The notes below the pieces were generated by a model. That model did not search any database and was not told the origin of the DNA. It was given only the letters and a program-made list of their open reading frames with translations. Source: Caproicibacter sp047833665 (GTDB lineage: Bacteria > Bacillota > Clostridia > Oscillospirales > Acutalibacteraceae). Taken from it: a DNA stretch of 64,000 bases. The translations under genes were made by a program, and so were the position numbers. The DNA lies in contig CP181261.1 in the NCBI GenBank assembly GCA_047833665.1, forward strand, positions 1,798,001-1,862,000, written 5' to 3'. Below are positions 25,595 to 34,467 of this stretch, in pieces (the first letter of the stretch is position 1; every line of letters begins with the position of its first letter).

Positions 25595-26770
25595 TTGAAC
25601 CAACAAAAAAAATTGAATACCCTGTTTCTAAGTACCTATCCGCCACGGGCGTGCGGAATTGCGACTTTTACGCAGGATTTGGTGAATGCACTCCAAAAAA
25701 CCGGAAAAATAAACACTTCCATTATAGCTATCAATGATTCGGATTACTCCTATCCGCCAAACGTAAAGTTTACAATTGAACAGCAGAGCAAAGAAGCCTA
25801 CACCGAAGCCGCTGAAAAAATTAATGGCTCCGGCGTTGATCTTTTAATGGTGGAACACGAATTTGGTATTTATGGTGGAACATCAGGAGAATATCTTCTC
25901 GATTTAACCGAACATCTTCGAATTCCCTATTGTGTAACTTTGCATACGGTTCTTCCTAATCCCGATGAACAGCAAAAGAAAATCATTGCTACGCTGGCGG
26001 CCAAATGCTCCAAATTGATTACCATGGCCGCCAACACCGTTGAAATCTTGCAAAACACCTATGGGGTTGATAAAAATAAAATTGAAGTTGTCCATCACGG
26101 AGTGCCGGAATATCCAGCAGTTGAACGCGACACTCTGAAAAGAGAGTTGGGCCTTTCCGGCCGCTTCATCGTCAGTACTTTTGGACTCATCAGCCCCGGC
26201 AAGGGATTGGAATACGGAATTGAAGCCATTGCAAAAGTTGCAAAGAAGCACCCCGAAATTCTCTATTTTATCCTAGGGCAAACACACCCTGTTATCAAGC
26301 AAAAAGACGGCGAGAACTACCGCGAAAAATTGGAACGCCTCGTTAAAAATTTTGGCGTGGAAAATAATATTCGCTTTGTCAATCACTATCTTACAATAGA
26401 AGAAATCATACGGTATCTTCAATTATCCGATATCTATATGACCCCTTATCTGGGCAAAGATCAAGCCGTCAGCGGTACGCTGGCCTACGCTGTCGGCTAT
26501 GGTCGGGTTATCGTATCCACTCCATATTTGTACGCACAGGAAATGCTTGCGGAGAAAAGAGGTCTGCTGGCTGATTTTCGCAGCGCAGCTTCTTTGGCTG
26601 AATGCATTGAAGAAGTTATCAATCATCCAGAAAAGCAAGAAGATATGGAAAAGCGCACAAGAGAACTCGGCAAAACAATGTATTGGAATCAAGTTGCGCT
26701 AAATTACCTGCGCATATTCCAAAAATGCTCTGATAAGGAGATGAAAGCCTGGGATGAATCGAACGATTGA
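25595..26770 (+). CDS. GT4-family glycosyltransferase
   Basis: A 391-residue GT-B fold enzyme: N-terminal FLSTYPPRACGIATFTQDL (acceptor side, about 12-30), EHEFGIYGG (about 88-96), and C-terminal donor domain starting STFGLISPGKGLEYGIEAI. The usual second-domain EX7E motif is weak (SGTLAYAVGYGRVIVSTPY). The start is TTG 25595 with AAAGGAA upstream. It probably builds a mannose-containing chain from the nucleotide sugar made by the preceding gene. The 3' end overlaps the next gene by 17 bp. No membrane segment or signal peptide. Confidence 0.85.
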   Translation: MNQQKKLNTLFLSTYPPRACGIATFTQDLVNALQKTGKINTSIIAINDSDYSYPPNVKFTIEQQSKEAYTEAAEKINGSGVDLLMVEHEFGIYGGTSGEYLLDLTEHLRIPYCVTLHTVLPNPDEQQKKIIATLAAKCSKLITMAANTVEILQNTYGVDKNKIEVVHHGVPEYPAVERDTLKRELGLSGRFIVSTFGLISPGKGLEYGIEAIAKVAKKHPEILYFILGQTHPVIKQKDGENYREKLERLVKNFGVENNIRFVNHYLTIEEIIRYLQLSDIYMTPYLGKDQAVSGTLAYAVGYGRVIVSTPYLYAQEMLAEKRGLLADFRSAASLAECIEEVINHPEKQEDMEKRTRELGKTMYWNQVALNYLRIFQKCSDKEMKAWDESND

Positions 26771-27770
26771 CGACCGATATGTTTTCCGAATGACTGACGA
26801 TACGGGGATGTTTCAACACGCTGTTTCCGGTGTGCCGGATCCGACGGAAGGATATACGTTAGACGATAATGCGCGTGCCTTGATTATGGCGGCTTTGCTC
26901 TACAAATTATCTCCCGAAAAAAAATATGAAGATCTTTTATACCGCTATACTTCTTTCCTTCTCTACGCACAAAATCAAGGCTGGTTCCGAAACTTTATGG
27001 GCTATGATCGCAGATTTTTGGAAAAACGCGGTTCAGAGGATTCTTTCGGTCGTACAATTTGTGCCCTAGGATTTATTGCATCTTGCAGCGGACTTCCAAC
27101 TTCAATTAAAGAAGCCTCACAAAAGCTATTATTAAAAACGTATCAAAGCTGTTCCTCCCTTTCTTTTCTAAAAGGAAAAGCCTATGCATTGACAGGCCTG
27201 CTCCTGTGGGGGGACTCTGCCGGTCTTCCGGAAGCTAAAATGCTCTGCGACTCCATTGTCGATACATATGTTCAATGCCGCAGAGAAAATTGGCGATGGT
27301 TTGAAGATAAAATGACTTACTGCAGTGGAATTCTTCCTCTGTCACTGTGCTACGCTTATGAAAAAGCAAATCAAAAACAAGCTCTCGGCATCGCGCTTGA
27401 AAGTCTCGATTTTCTGCTCTCTGCGACGATAAGAGATGGTATTTTCCATCCTATTGGGTGTAAAGGCTGGTATCCGAAAGGTGGGGTACCCGCCGAATTT
27501 GACGAACAACCTGTGGAAGCTTGCAGCACAATGCTTGCCTGCTTAGCTGCCCACAAACTAACCGGTGAAGCAAAATACCGTGACAGTGCAATCCGATGCT
27601 ATCGGTGGTATTTAGGGGAGAATTCCCACCATGTTTCACTCATCGATCCGGAAACCGGCGGTTGCCGCGACGGACTGATCGAAGGCGGAATTAATCACAA
27701 TGAAGGGGCAGAAAGCATTGTTTGTTGGATGATTGCACACCTTATTGCAATACAGGAAAAATTAATCTGA
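26754..27770 (+). CDS. Alpha/alpha-barrel protein fused functionally to the GT4 enzyme
   Basis: A 338-residue protein (MNRTIDDRYVFRMTDDTGMF...) with repeated helical hairpins typical of six-hairpin glycosidase-like folds: YTLDDNARALIMAALL (about 35-50), GSEDSFGRTICALGF, NWRWFEDKMTYCSGILPLSL, EFDEQPVEACSTMLACLAAH and NEGAESIVCWMIAHL. In some bacteria this domain is found at the C-terminus of GT4 proteins. Here it is a separate gene overlapping by 17 bp. Acidic pairs (D38/D39, E91/D92) could bind sugar. It may be a hydrolase, epimerase-like or chain-length partner; no activity is assigned. Confidence 0.7.
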   Translation: MNRTIDDRYVFRMTDDTGMFQHAVSGVPDPTEGYTLDDNARALIMAALLYKLSPEKKYEDLLYRYTSFLLYAQNQGWFRNFMGYDRRFLEKRGSEDSFGRTICALGFIASCSGLPTSIKEASQKLLLKTYQSCSSLSFLKGKAYALTGLLLWGDSAGLPEAKMLCDSIVDTYVQCRRENWRWFEDKMTYCSGILPLSLCYAYEKANQKQALGIALESLDFLLSATIRDGIFHPIGCKGWYPKGGVPAEFDEQPVEACSTMLACLAAHKLTGEAKYRDSAIRCYRWYLGENSHHVSLIDPETGGCRDGLIEGGINHNEGAESIVCWMIAHLIAIQEKLI

Positions 27771-27821
27771 ATCAACATGACATACTGTTCACGTTTGTTT
27801 TTTACTCAGCAGTAATAAAAA

Positions 27822-27858
27822 AAGAAAGTCCGAAAAGAAATACCTTTCGGACTTTCTT
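27822..27858. terminator. Bidirectional terminator
   Basis: AAGAAAGTCCGAAA pairs with TTTCGGACTTTCTT, with T-rich tails on both strands. It separates the plus-strand glycan operon from the minus-strand NYN gene. Confidence 0.85.
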
Positions 27859-27861
27859 CTT

Positions 27862-28623
27862 TTATGCTTTTGAATTTCTGCGTCCTTTTTCCCGAACATA
27901 AATAAACCGCACATTTCCATCCTTGCTGCGGCTGCAGCGAATTTCAAACACTTTCAGAGAGTTTATAAACGGCGTTAGTTTCTTAAATCCATAATTTCGT
28001 ACGTCAAAATCCGGATAGCGCTTGTTCAAAATATTGCCAACATCGCCAAGTGCAGCCCAGCCATCATCATCGGATGTTTCTTCCACAATGGTGCGGATGG
28101 TATTTCGAACTTCATTGAGAGATGTGTGATCCATTTCGCCAACTTCTGCTGCACCGGACGAATTCTGACTATCCGACAGATTCGGTGTCTGCGCAAGGAT
28201 CTCAAGATATTTAAATTTATTGCATGCGGCAATAAATGCATTCGGCGTCTTTTTCTCCCCCATACCGACCACATACATACCGGATTCCCTCAATCGGGAA
28301 GCCAGCCGAGTAAAATCACTGTCACTTGAAACAATGCAGAAGCCCTCAATATTGCCGGCATATAAGATATCCATTGCATCAATAATCATTGCCGAATCAG
28401 TGGCATTTTTTCCCGTGGTATATCCGTACTGCTGAATTGGTGTGATGGAATAATCCAGCAAAACCGTCTTCCAAGAACTCATAGTCGGTTTGGTCCAATC
28501 CCCATAAATTCTCTTGATTGTCGCAACGCCGTCATTGGATATTTCATCGAGTATGAATTTAATATACTTCTCAGAAACATTATCAGCATCAATCAGAACC
28601 GCAAACCGCTTTTCATCAGCCAT
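27862..28623 (-). CDS. NYN-domain ribonuclease-like protein with C-terminal LOTUS/OST-HTH domain
   Basis: A 253-residue protein. The NYN (LabA/DUF88) domain covers about 1-150, with the acidic residues of VLIDADNVS (about 8-16), DSAMIIDAMDIL and IVSSDSDFTRL that bind metal in PIN-like nucleases. A linker and an OST-HTH/LOTUS domain (about 175-250: GWAALGDVGNILNKRYPDFD...) suggest RNA binding. I choose ATG 28623 (MADEKRF) over the in-frame TTG 28653; ribosome sites for both are weak. It looks monocistronic. Substrate unknown. Confidence 0.88.
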   Translation of the reverse strand: MADEKRFAVLIDADNVSEKYIKFILDEISNDGVATIKRIYGDWTKPTMSSWKTVLLDYSITPIQQYGYTTGKNATDSAMIIDAMDILYAGNIEGFCIVSSDSDFTRLASRLRESGMYVVGMGEKKTPNAFIAACNKFKYLEILAQTPNLSDSQNSSGAAEVGEMDHTSLNEVRNTIRTIVEETSDDDGWAALGDVGNILNKRYPDFDVRNYGFKKLTPFINSLKVFEIRCSRSKDGNVRFIYVREKGRRNSKA

Positions 28624-28731
28624 ACACACACCCCAGTTATGAGTTCTTACCAAAAACTCTTTAAATTGATTCTATCAAAAATTCTAAGAAACCGCCCGGT
28701 CTTGTAAAAGGAGCACAATAGGTTCTCTTGA

Positions 28732-30639
28732 CTACTTGGCAAGCAAGTCAGTTTTCTCTGCATGTCCGGAATAGGTAGGCACCAATTCATGCACCAATTC
28801 CATCATCTTCTTGTTATCGACTCCTGCAACCTTGCGAAGTTCCTCAAGCTGAGATAAAAATGTATTTTCATCAAATGGAATCGGGTTGCCAATGTAAATC
28901 AATTCGTGAGAAGTCTTTTTGCAGCCTCCTTCGCAATCGAGCAGAAGTTCTTCGTACAATTTTTCCCCTGGGCGCAGTCCCGTATACTGAATTTTGATAT
29001 CCTCGTCCGGTTTTAAGCCCGAAAGGCGGATTAAGTTGCGGGCAAGATCGGCAATCTTAACCGGTTGACCCATATCAAGGACAAATATTTCTCCACCCTT
29101 GGCCATGCCGCCAGCCTGAATGACAAGCCGAGCCGCTTCGGGTATGGTCATGAAGAATCTCACAATGTCAGGGTGTGTTACGGTCACCGGACCGCCTTCC
29201 TCAATCTGGCGCATAAAAAGCGGAATTACGCTGCCGCTGCTGCCAAGCACATTGCCAAACCGAACTGCGACAAATCCTGTCTTGCTGTGGCGGCTGTAAT
29301 ACTGGACAATCAATTCACAAATTCTCTTAGTAGCACCCATAATGTTAGTCGGGTTAACCGCCTTATCGGTGGAAATCAGAACCATGCGCTTTACCCCGAA
29401 TTCATCGCACGCCTGCGCAACGTTCAGCGTACCAAATACATTGTTTTTCACAGCTTCTCCGGGGCTTAATTCCATCAGCGGCACATGCTTATGGGCCGCC
29501 GCGTGGAACACCACATCGGGCCGAAATGCCGCAAATACACTGCGCACCCGTTCTTTGTCACGAACCGATCCAATCACCACATCCATATCAAGTTTTGGAA
29601 ATCTGCGGTGGAGCTCATTTTGAAGATCGTATGCGTTATTTTCATAGATATCAAAAACGATGAGCTTTTTAGGATGGAAAATCGCAATCTGACGGCAGAG
29701 CTCACTGCCAATGGATCCGCCCCCACCTGTGACAAGAATTGTCCGGTTTTTCAGGTATCCGCTGATTTTCTCCACATCCAGATGAATTTCATCCCGTCCG
29801 AGCAAATCGACAATATTAACATCGCGGACATTATGCGGATCCGCACTGCCTTCCAGAATTTCATACAACGCCGGAACTGTTTTTAGTTTGCATCCCGTGG
29901 ACGCACAAATGCGCAAAATTTCATGCTTGTCTTTGGTGCTCGCGGTTGCAATTGCCAATATAATTTGATCAACACGATAGCGGTCTGCCAATTTTGGAAT
30001 GCTTTCTCTGCCGCCGGCTACCTTTACACCGTGGATGCGTGTGCCTCGCTTTTTTTTGTCATCGTCCACCGCGACCACCGGGATTCTCTTGGACTGCGGA
30101 GACGATTTGAGATCTTTAATAATCATGGAGCCCATTTCACCCGCTCCGATTACCATAACACGGCTGAATTCGTCCTTTGTATTTCGAACAGTAGATCGCT
30201 TTCGCAAGCTTCTGTGAGCCAGCCGAAAACCAAACCGGGAAGCTCCCACAAAAAACAGCGTCAGTACCCATCCCATAACATATACACTGTTTGGAAAACG
30301 ATAGATATTGACTCCATTGGAACTAAGTACTTTCGGAAATACTGTATAACCAAGGATGGTTACCGCTAAGCATGCCGCGGTCGTCCCGAAAAAGATTTGC
30401 AGCAATTCATCAAGACTGGCAAACTGCCACATCGTACTATAAAATCGGAACAGAGCGAAAATTGCAAGGCAAATCATTGTAATCCACGGGATGCTTGCAT
30501 GGAACGAAATAATGTCCAAAAACGGAATATGATTTTCGTAGCGCAGCACAAAAGCAATCCAATAGCTGAAAAAAATGCAAATTGCGTCAATTATAATTTG
30601 CGGGACCAACTTTCTAAGCCCGTCTTTTTTACCAATCAT
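28732..30639 (-). CDS. Membrane-bound nucleotide-sugar 4,6-dehydratase (CapD/PglF/WbpM type)
   Basis: A 635-residue protein. Four N-terminal membrane helices (about 10-130) are followed by a CoA-binding-like Rossmann domain (VMVIGAGEMGSMI) and an SDR dehydratase domain with TGGGGSIGSELCRQ and the atypical catalytic block STDKAVNPTNIMGATKR, where Met replaces the usual Tyr as in WbpM/FlaA1. It likely converts UDP-GlcNAc to the 4-keto-6-deoxy sugar for surface polysaccharide. ATG 30639 follows GGAG by 7 bp. It is separate from the polysaccharide cluster at 48.8-58.9 kb but probably supplies it. Confidence 0.92.
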   Translation of the reverse strand: MIGKKDGLRKLVPQIIIDAICIFFSYWIAFVLRYENHIPFLDIISFHASIPWITMICLAIFALFRFYSTMWQFASLDELLQIFFGTTAACLAVTILGYTVFPKVLSSNGVNIYRFPNSVYVMGWVLTLFFVGASRFGFRLAHRSLRKRSTVRNTKDEFSRVMVIGAGEMGSMIIKDLKSSPQSKRIPVVAVDDDKKKRGTRIHGVKVAGGRESIPKLADRYRVDQIILAIATASTKDKHEILRICASTGCKLKTVPALYEILEGSADPHNVRDVNIVDLLGRDEIHLDVEKISGYLKNRTILVTGGGGSIGSELCRQIAIFHPKKLIVFDIYENNAYDLQNELHRRFPKLDMDVVIGSVRDKERVRSVFAAFRPDVVFHAAAHKHVPLMELSPGEAVKNNVFGTLNVAQACDEFGVKRMVLISTDKAVNPTNIMGATKRICELIVQYYSRHSKTGFVAVRFGNVLGSSGSVIPLFMRQIEEGGPVTVTHPDIVRFFMTIPEAARLVIQAGGMAKGGEIFVLDMGQPVKIADLARNLIRLSGLKPDEDIKIQYTGLRPGEKLYEELLLDCEGGCKKTSHELIYIGNPIPFDENTFLSQLEELRKVAGVDNKKMMELVHELVPTYSGHAEKTDLLAK

Positions 30640-30745
30640 CGAATTACTCCAATTCTTAAGTTTTAACCGATTAAGTATAACACAAACTTTCAATGAAATA
30701 AACAAAGAATTTCTTAATTTTGGAGTGATTCACGAAATATTTGTT

Positions 30746-31369
30746 TTATTTTGCACCTTTATTGACTATTTTATCCATTATTTTTAAAGGAATTCCATCC
30801 AATATATAAATAATATCAGAAAGACGCTCTGCCTCTTTCTGATCGTGGGTCACAAGGATTTTCAATTTTCCCTTTGTTTTCTCTTCAATGAAATTCGCAA
30901 TACGGCTTCTGTTGCGCGCATCCAGCCTTTGAAATGGTTCATCCAGAAGATAAATATCGCCGCCGTAAGCCATAGCACGTGCAATGGCGATTCGACGCTT
31001 CATGCCCCCGCTCAGTTGGCAGGGATATTGATGTTCCGCACCATCTAGGCCGACAAGGCGCAGCCATTCCGCGGCCTGTTTCTCACTGTTCTTACCTCGC
31101 AGAACGGCTGAGATATTTTGCACTGCGGTGTTCCATGGAAGCAGCCTGTCTTCCTGAAACAGGTAGCAGATTCGTCTGTCCTTCGTTCCGCATATTTGCC
31201 CAGAATCCAGCATTTCCAACCCTGCAAGACAATTGAGCAGTGTTGATTTTCCGCACCCGGATGGTCCGAAAAGACAAACTGTGCCTGTACTAGGCAGCGA
31301 CATAGAGAGCCTGTCCAACACCTTCAGGCTTCCATATGATTTTACCGCATCCCGAATTTCAATGTTCAT
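30746..31369 (-). CDS. ABC transporter ATPase (nitrate/sulfonate/taurine family)
   Basis: A 207-residue ATPase, short for the family: Walker A GPSGCGKST (about 34-42), Q-loop LFQEDRLLPW, signature LSGGMKRRIAIARAM (about 119-133), Walker B IYLLDEPFQRLD, and switch VTHD. It overlaps the permease gene by 11 bp and is last in the crp-SBP-permease-ATPase operon. It energises uptake. Substrate class (aromatic or aliphatic sulfonate, nitrate, pyrimidine precursor) is not determined. Confidence 0.9.
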   Translation of the reverse strand: MNIEIRDAVKSYGSLKVLDRLSMSLPSTGTVCLFGPSGCGKSTLLNCLAGLEMLDSGQICGTKDRRICYLFQEDRLLPWNTAVQNISAVLRGKNSEKQAAEWLRLVGLDGAEHQYPCQLSGGMKRRIAIARAMAYGGDIYLLDEPFQRLDARNRSRIANFIEEKTKGKLKILVTHDQKEAERLSDIIYILDGIPLKIMDKIVNKGAK

Positions 31370-32159
31370 GACTCACCTCCGCGGAATAAAAGCCGTACCG
31401 TTTCCCCGCAGCTTTGACAGTCCAAAGCAACGCCCGTTCCAACAATACGCTGAACAAAATCACAACGGCAGTCCACGCAAACAGGTCAACGGTTTCAAGA
31501 TAAATTTTCGAACGGTAGATTTCACCGCCAAGGGACAGCGGGAGGGAAGAAAGAACCTCAGCTGCCACCCCGCCTTTCCAAGCCATTCCCATACCTGTTG
31601 TGCAGGCTGCCGTAAAATATGGAAGAACAGACGGCAGGTAGACACGTCGTATGGTTCCAAGTGTTCCAAAGTCATACATCTTTGCCATCTGCAACAACCT
31701 ACGATCCGTCTTCCGAATACCCTCCGAAAGGTTCGACCACAGAATTGGAAGTACAATCAAAGCGGATGCAAACACGGGAACCATCGGTGACTTCATCCAC
31801 ACCAATGCAAGGATAATGAAGGAAGCCACCGGTGTAGCCTTTACGACACCGACCATTGGGCGAATCAGTGCTTTCGCAACGGAAGAGATTTCGCTTAGAA
31901 CAGAAGCAAAAGTTCCTAAAAGCACACCCCAAAAGAAACCCTGCACAATTCTGCACATGGAAAAGAAAACGGTCAGCCAAAATTCTTTCTTGGCAACCAG
32001 CTCCAAAAGTCGTTTCCACACTTGTGCAGGCGATGCAACCAGTATCTCCTGTCCTACCGCCAAATAGACCGCCTGCCAAACACCGACCCAAAACAGTACA
32101 GCGAAGATTCCCGCAGCAATTTTCCGAAGCGCTTTATGATTTCTGATAGTAAAAATCAT
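31359..32159 (-). CDS. ABC transporter permease (SsuC/TauC-like)
   Basis: A 266-residue permease with about six membrane segments and the BPD_transp_1 EAA-type loop WSNLSEGIRKTDRRLLQMAKMYDFGTLGTIRRVYLP (quoted in part by position, about 155-190). ATG 32159 (MIFTIRNHKALRK) lies inside the end of the binding-protein gene, a 26-bp overlap, with GGAGG 14 bp upstream. An in-frame upstream start would give 17 more residues but less usual overlap. It is the only permease and presumably forms a homodimer. Confidence 0.87.
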   Translation of the reverse strand: MIFTIRNHKALRKIAAGIFAVLFWVGVWQAVYLAVGQEILVASPAQVWKRLLELVAKKEFWLTVFFSMCRIVQGFFWGVLLGTFASVLSEISSVAKALIRPMVGVVKATPVASFIILALVWMKSPMVPVFASALIVLPILWSNLSEGIRKTDRRLLQMAKMYDFGTLGTIRRVYLPSVLPYFTAACTTGMGMAWKGGVAAEVLSSLPLSLGGEIYRSKIYLETVDLFAWTAVVILFSVLLERALLWTVKAAGKRYGFYSAEVSHEH

Positions 32160-33186
32160 CCGCAGGTATTTTTCCTCCGATAGATTTTGGATTTGCTTGG
32201 TACAGAACATTTAGAAATTCAGGTATTTTTTCCTTCATTTCGGATCCATCCATATAGGTAATAGCGCAGTTTGGAATTGCCTTTTCAGCGATGGCACTAT
32301 CCATAATACCGAACTGCTCCGATAATTTGGCTGCCTGCGCAGGATTGGAATTTACATATTCTGCCGACGCCTTATAGTCATCTAAGAAAGAGTCAAGCGC
32401 AGCTTTATGCTCCTGTGCAAATTCTTTTCTCACAATCAGGCATCCCATGGTTAACACACTTTTCTCATCCGATGCCTTATTCCATTCTTCCGTTAAATCC
32501 AAAGCAATTTTAGCGGAATCATTTTTTGCCAACACCTGTGTGACAAATGGTTCAGGCAAGACCGCAATCTTAACCTTTCCTGCTATCATCAGAGAAGCCA
32601 GTTCTGAGTGCTCCGCTTTATATTCCACAGTAACATCTTGCCCGGGTTCCAGTCCATTCTGACGAAGAATATAGTTAAGAGCATATTCCGGCGTAGCTCC
32701 CTGTCCGGAAGCGTAAATAGTCTTCCCTTTCAAATCCGAAACAGACTGAACAGATTCGCCGTCTGCGGTGAGAACATATAAAACCCCCAGCGTAGTCACC
32801 GCCATAAGCTGAACCCCACCATCTGTTTTGTTATAAAGAGTTGCCGCAAGATTAGTCGGGGCAGCCGCTACATCAACTTCTCCACTGCTGAGTTTTGCCA
32901 CGATTTCATCCGGAGATGAGACAATGGTAAATTGATCATCATCGGAAGCGGTTCCGGCTTCGCTGTCGCTCATTAATTTTACCATACTTAAACCGGTAGG
33001 GCCTTTTAGCCCTGCAATGCGAATAACTGTTTTTTCGGTCTGACTGCTGCTTGTATCGTCTGCGGACACCGCAGATGAAATTTGAGATTGCGAAGAAGAA
33101 CTATCATTTCCTGCAGAACATGCAGATATAGTGAATAAAAGAATAACAGCGAGAGCAATTGCTCCAATTTTTCTTGACAATTTCAT
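32134..33186 (-). CDS. Substrate-binding lipoprotein of an ABC transporter (NMT1/SsuA-like)
   Basis: A 350-residue lipoprotein. The signal ends in a lipobox TISAC with Cys23, followed by a serine-rich linker. The binding fold resembles the NMT1/SsuA group: SDLKGKTIYASGQGATPEYALNYIL, then EYKAEHSELASLMIAGKVKIAVLPEPFV. It delivers ligand to the permease encoded next. ATG 33186 has AGGAGTA upstream, 30 bp after the Crp-family gene. The ligand is unknown. Confidence 0.88.
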   Translation of the reverse strand: MKLSRKIGAIALAVILLFTISACSAGNDSSSSQSQISSAVSADDTSSSQTEKTVIRIAGLKGPTGLSMVKLMSDSEAGTASDDDQFTIVSSPDEIVAKLSSGEVDVAAAPTNLAATLYNKTDGGVQLMAVTTLGVLYVLTADGESVQSVSDLKGKTIYASGQGATPEYALNYILRQNGLEPGQDVTVEYKAEHSELASLMIAGKVKIAVLPEPFVTQVLAKNDSAKIALDLTEEWNKASDEKSVLTMGCLIVRKEFAQEHKAALDSFLDDYKASAEYVNSNPAQAAKLSEQFGIMDSAIAEKAIPNCAITYMDGSEMKEKIPEFLNVLYQANPKSIGGKIPADDFYYQKS

Positions 33187-33216
33187 ACAAATACTCCTTT
33201 AACGATTTGTGATAGA

Positions 33217-33909
33217 CTAGGCCTGTACATGCTGCAGACCTTCAGAATTTAAAATTTCCACCCGCCTGCCACTGCGTCGAATCAGTCCATTTTCCGTCAT
33301 CGAAGTCAATGCCCGATATAGGGATGCACGGCCAATGCCCAGCGTATCGGAAAGTTGTTGTAGGGAACAAGGCAGTTCAACCACATTCTGCGCGTTCTTT
33401 TCCAATGCCAACAGAAACCGCGCAAGCCTAGCTTCCGCCGAGCCGCCTGTAAAATGATCAATGCAGGTATTCAGATACCGCACCCTGCTGGAAAGAAATG
33501 CGATATAATTTTCTGCAATATGCGGGTCTTTGTAAATCAAGTCCTTAATCAGAGCTTGAGGCAAAAAAAGAACTCGGCTCCGGCGCATGGCAATGATATC
33601 CGAAACATAACGGCAGGAACTGTTAAACAGCCCTGCAACGCCGAAAATGCCTCCGTTTTCAAATGTATTTAATAAAATTTCTTTTCCGTTTTCTCTTTTT
33701 TTGACGGCTTTCAGCCCTCCGCTGAGCACAATGCCAATGCTTCTTTTAAAATTCTTTCGAGTATAAATATGTTCTCCGTTTTCAAATTCCGCACAGGTGC
33801 ATAAAGGTGAAGCGTATGCAAATTCGACCAATTTTGAATCAACACCGCGGAACAAAAAAGTTCTGGACAATATTTGCCCATATTTTTTCGTTTTTTTGAG
33901 TTCTTTCAT
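33217..33909 (-). CDS. Crp/Fnr family transcriptional regulator
   Basis: A 230-residue regulator: cyclic-nucleotide-binding-like beta barrel (about 20-130, with FENGEHIYTRKNFKRSIGIVLSG), dimer helix (about 130-160) and Crp-type winged helix (about 165-222, SLQQLSDTLGIGRASLYRALTSM). It lacks an N-terminal cysteine cluster for Fe-S binding, so it is not a classical Fnr. As first gene of the ABC uptake operon, with a palindrome just below its promoter, it probably regulates that operon. Effector unknown. Confidence 0.9.
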   Translation of the reverse strand: MKELKKTKKYGQILSRTFLFRGVDSKLVEFAYASPLCTCAEFENGEHIYTRKNFKRSIGIVLSGGLKAVKKRENGKEILLNTFENGGIFGVAGLFNSSCRYVSDIIAMRRSRVLFLPQALIKDLIYKDPHIAENYIAFLSSRVRYLNTCIDHFTGGSAEARLARFLLALEKNAQNVVELPCSLQQLSDTLGIGRASLYRALTSMTENGLIRRSGRRVEILNSEGLQHVQA

Positions 33910-33923
33910 GCAACCTCCTATTC

Positions 33924-33979
33924 TGTATCAAATGGTACAATTTCTCATATAGTATATTAAAAACAGTCCAATAAGTCAA
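33924..33979 (-). promoter_or_regulatory. Promoter and candidate Crp-family operator
   Basis: TTGACT (33979-33974) and TATACT (33956-33951), spacer 17 bp, on the minus strand. The palindrome TGTATCAAATGGTACA (33924-33939) lies about 12 bp below the -10 box, where a bound regulator would repress transcription. Confidence 0.6.
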
Positions 33980-34032
33980 ATTACTTTTTTTCTAATCTTT
34001 ATATGATATAAAATCGGGAATTTATAAAAAAG

Positions 34033-34086
34033 AAGTCGGTTCCGCCATATTATCCATACAGCTGAACCGACTTTTTGTATCTTGAT
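34033..34086. terminator. Terminator hairpin, probably bidirectional
   Basis: AAGTCGGTTC (34033-34042) pairs with GAACCGACTT (34074-34083). T runs follow on both strands. It may catch readthrough from bofA. Confidence 0.6.
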
Positions 34087-34159
34087 GGTGAATCAACACA
34101 TAATCTTTCACAAAACATATTGGCATATCCGGATAGATACCGCCAATCAACAAAAAAAT

Positions 34160-34188
34160 AAGCCTGCGCGGTAATTTCCCGCAGGCTT
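34160..34188 (-). terminator. Terminator after bofA
   Basis: AAGCCTGCG (34160-34168) and CGCAGGCTT (34180-34188); on the minus strand the stem is followed by ATTTTTTTG. The stem overlaps the bofA stop codon. Confidence 0.8.
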
Positions 34189-34450
34189 ACTTAAAAATAA
34201 GATTTAACAAAAGCAGCATTGTGACTCCTGATATCCCAGCAGCACCAGAAACACCAAGTGTTAAAGGACTAATAGGAAGCGTGACACCTGTAAAACTTCC
34301 CGTTAGATTCACAACTGCAAGCGCGCATAATCCGGTTAAAATTCCTCCGATGGCTTTTCGAACCGGCCGCTCCGCTTTCACAATCACCTGAATAATGACC
34401 AACAGCGCGAAAATGCCCAACGCGCAAACAATGGTCGGTATATCCTGCAA
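34187..34450 (-). CDS. bofA: Pro-sigma-K processing inhibitor BofA-like membrane protein
   Basis: An 87-residue protein with two or three hydrophobic segments (about 5-22, 30-55 and 60-87) and the BofA C-terminal pattern LTLGVSGAAGISGVTMLLLLNLIF. In Bacillus, BofA holds the SpoIVFB protease inactive in the forespore outer membrane until late sporulation. The gene follows a DUF2508 gene, the yaaL-bofA order known from Bacillus. This supports a spore-forming host. Start ATG 34450 after GGAGG. Confidence 0.85.
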   Translation of the reverse strand: MQDIPTIVCALGIFALLVIIQVIVKAERPVRKAIGGILTGLCALAVVNLTGSFTGVTLPISPLTLGVSGAAGISGVTMLLLLNLIFK

Positions 34451-34467
34451 ATTTACACCTCCGTTCC

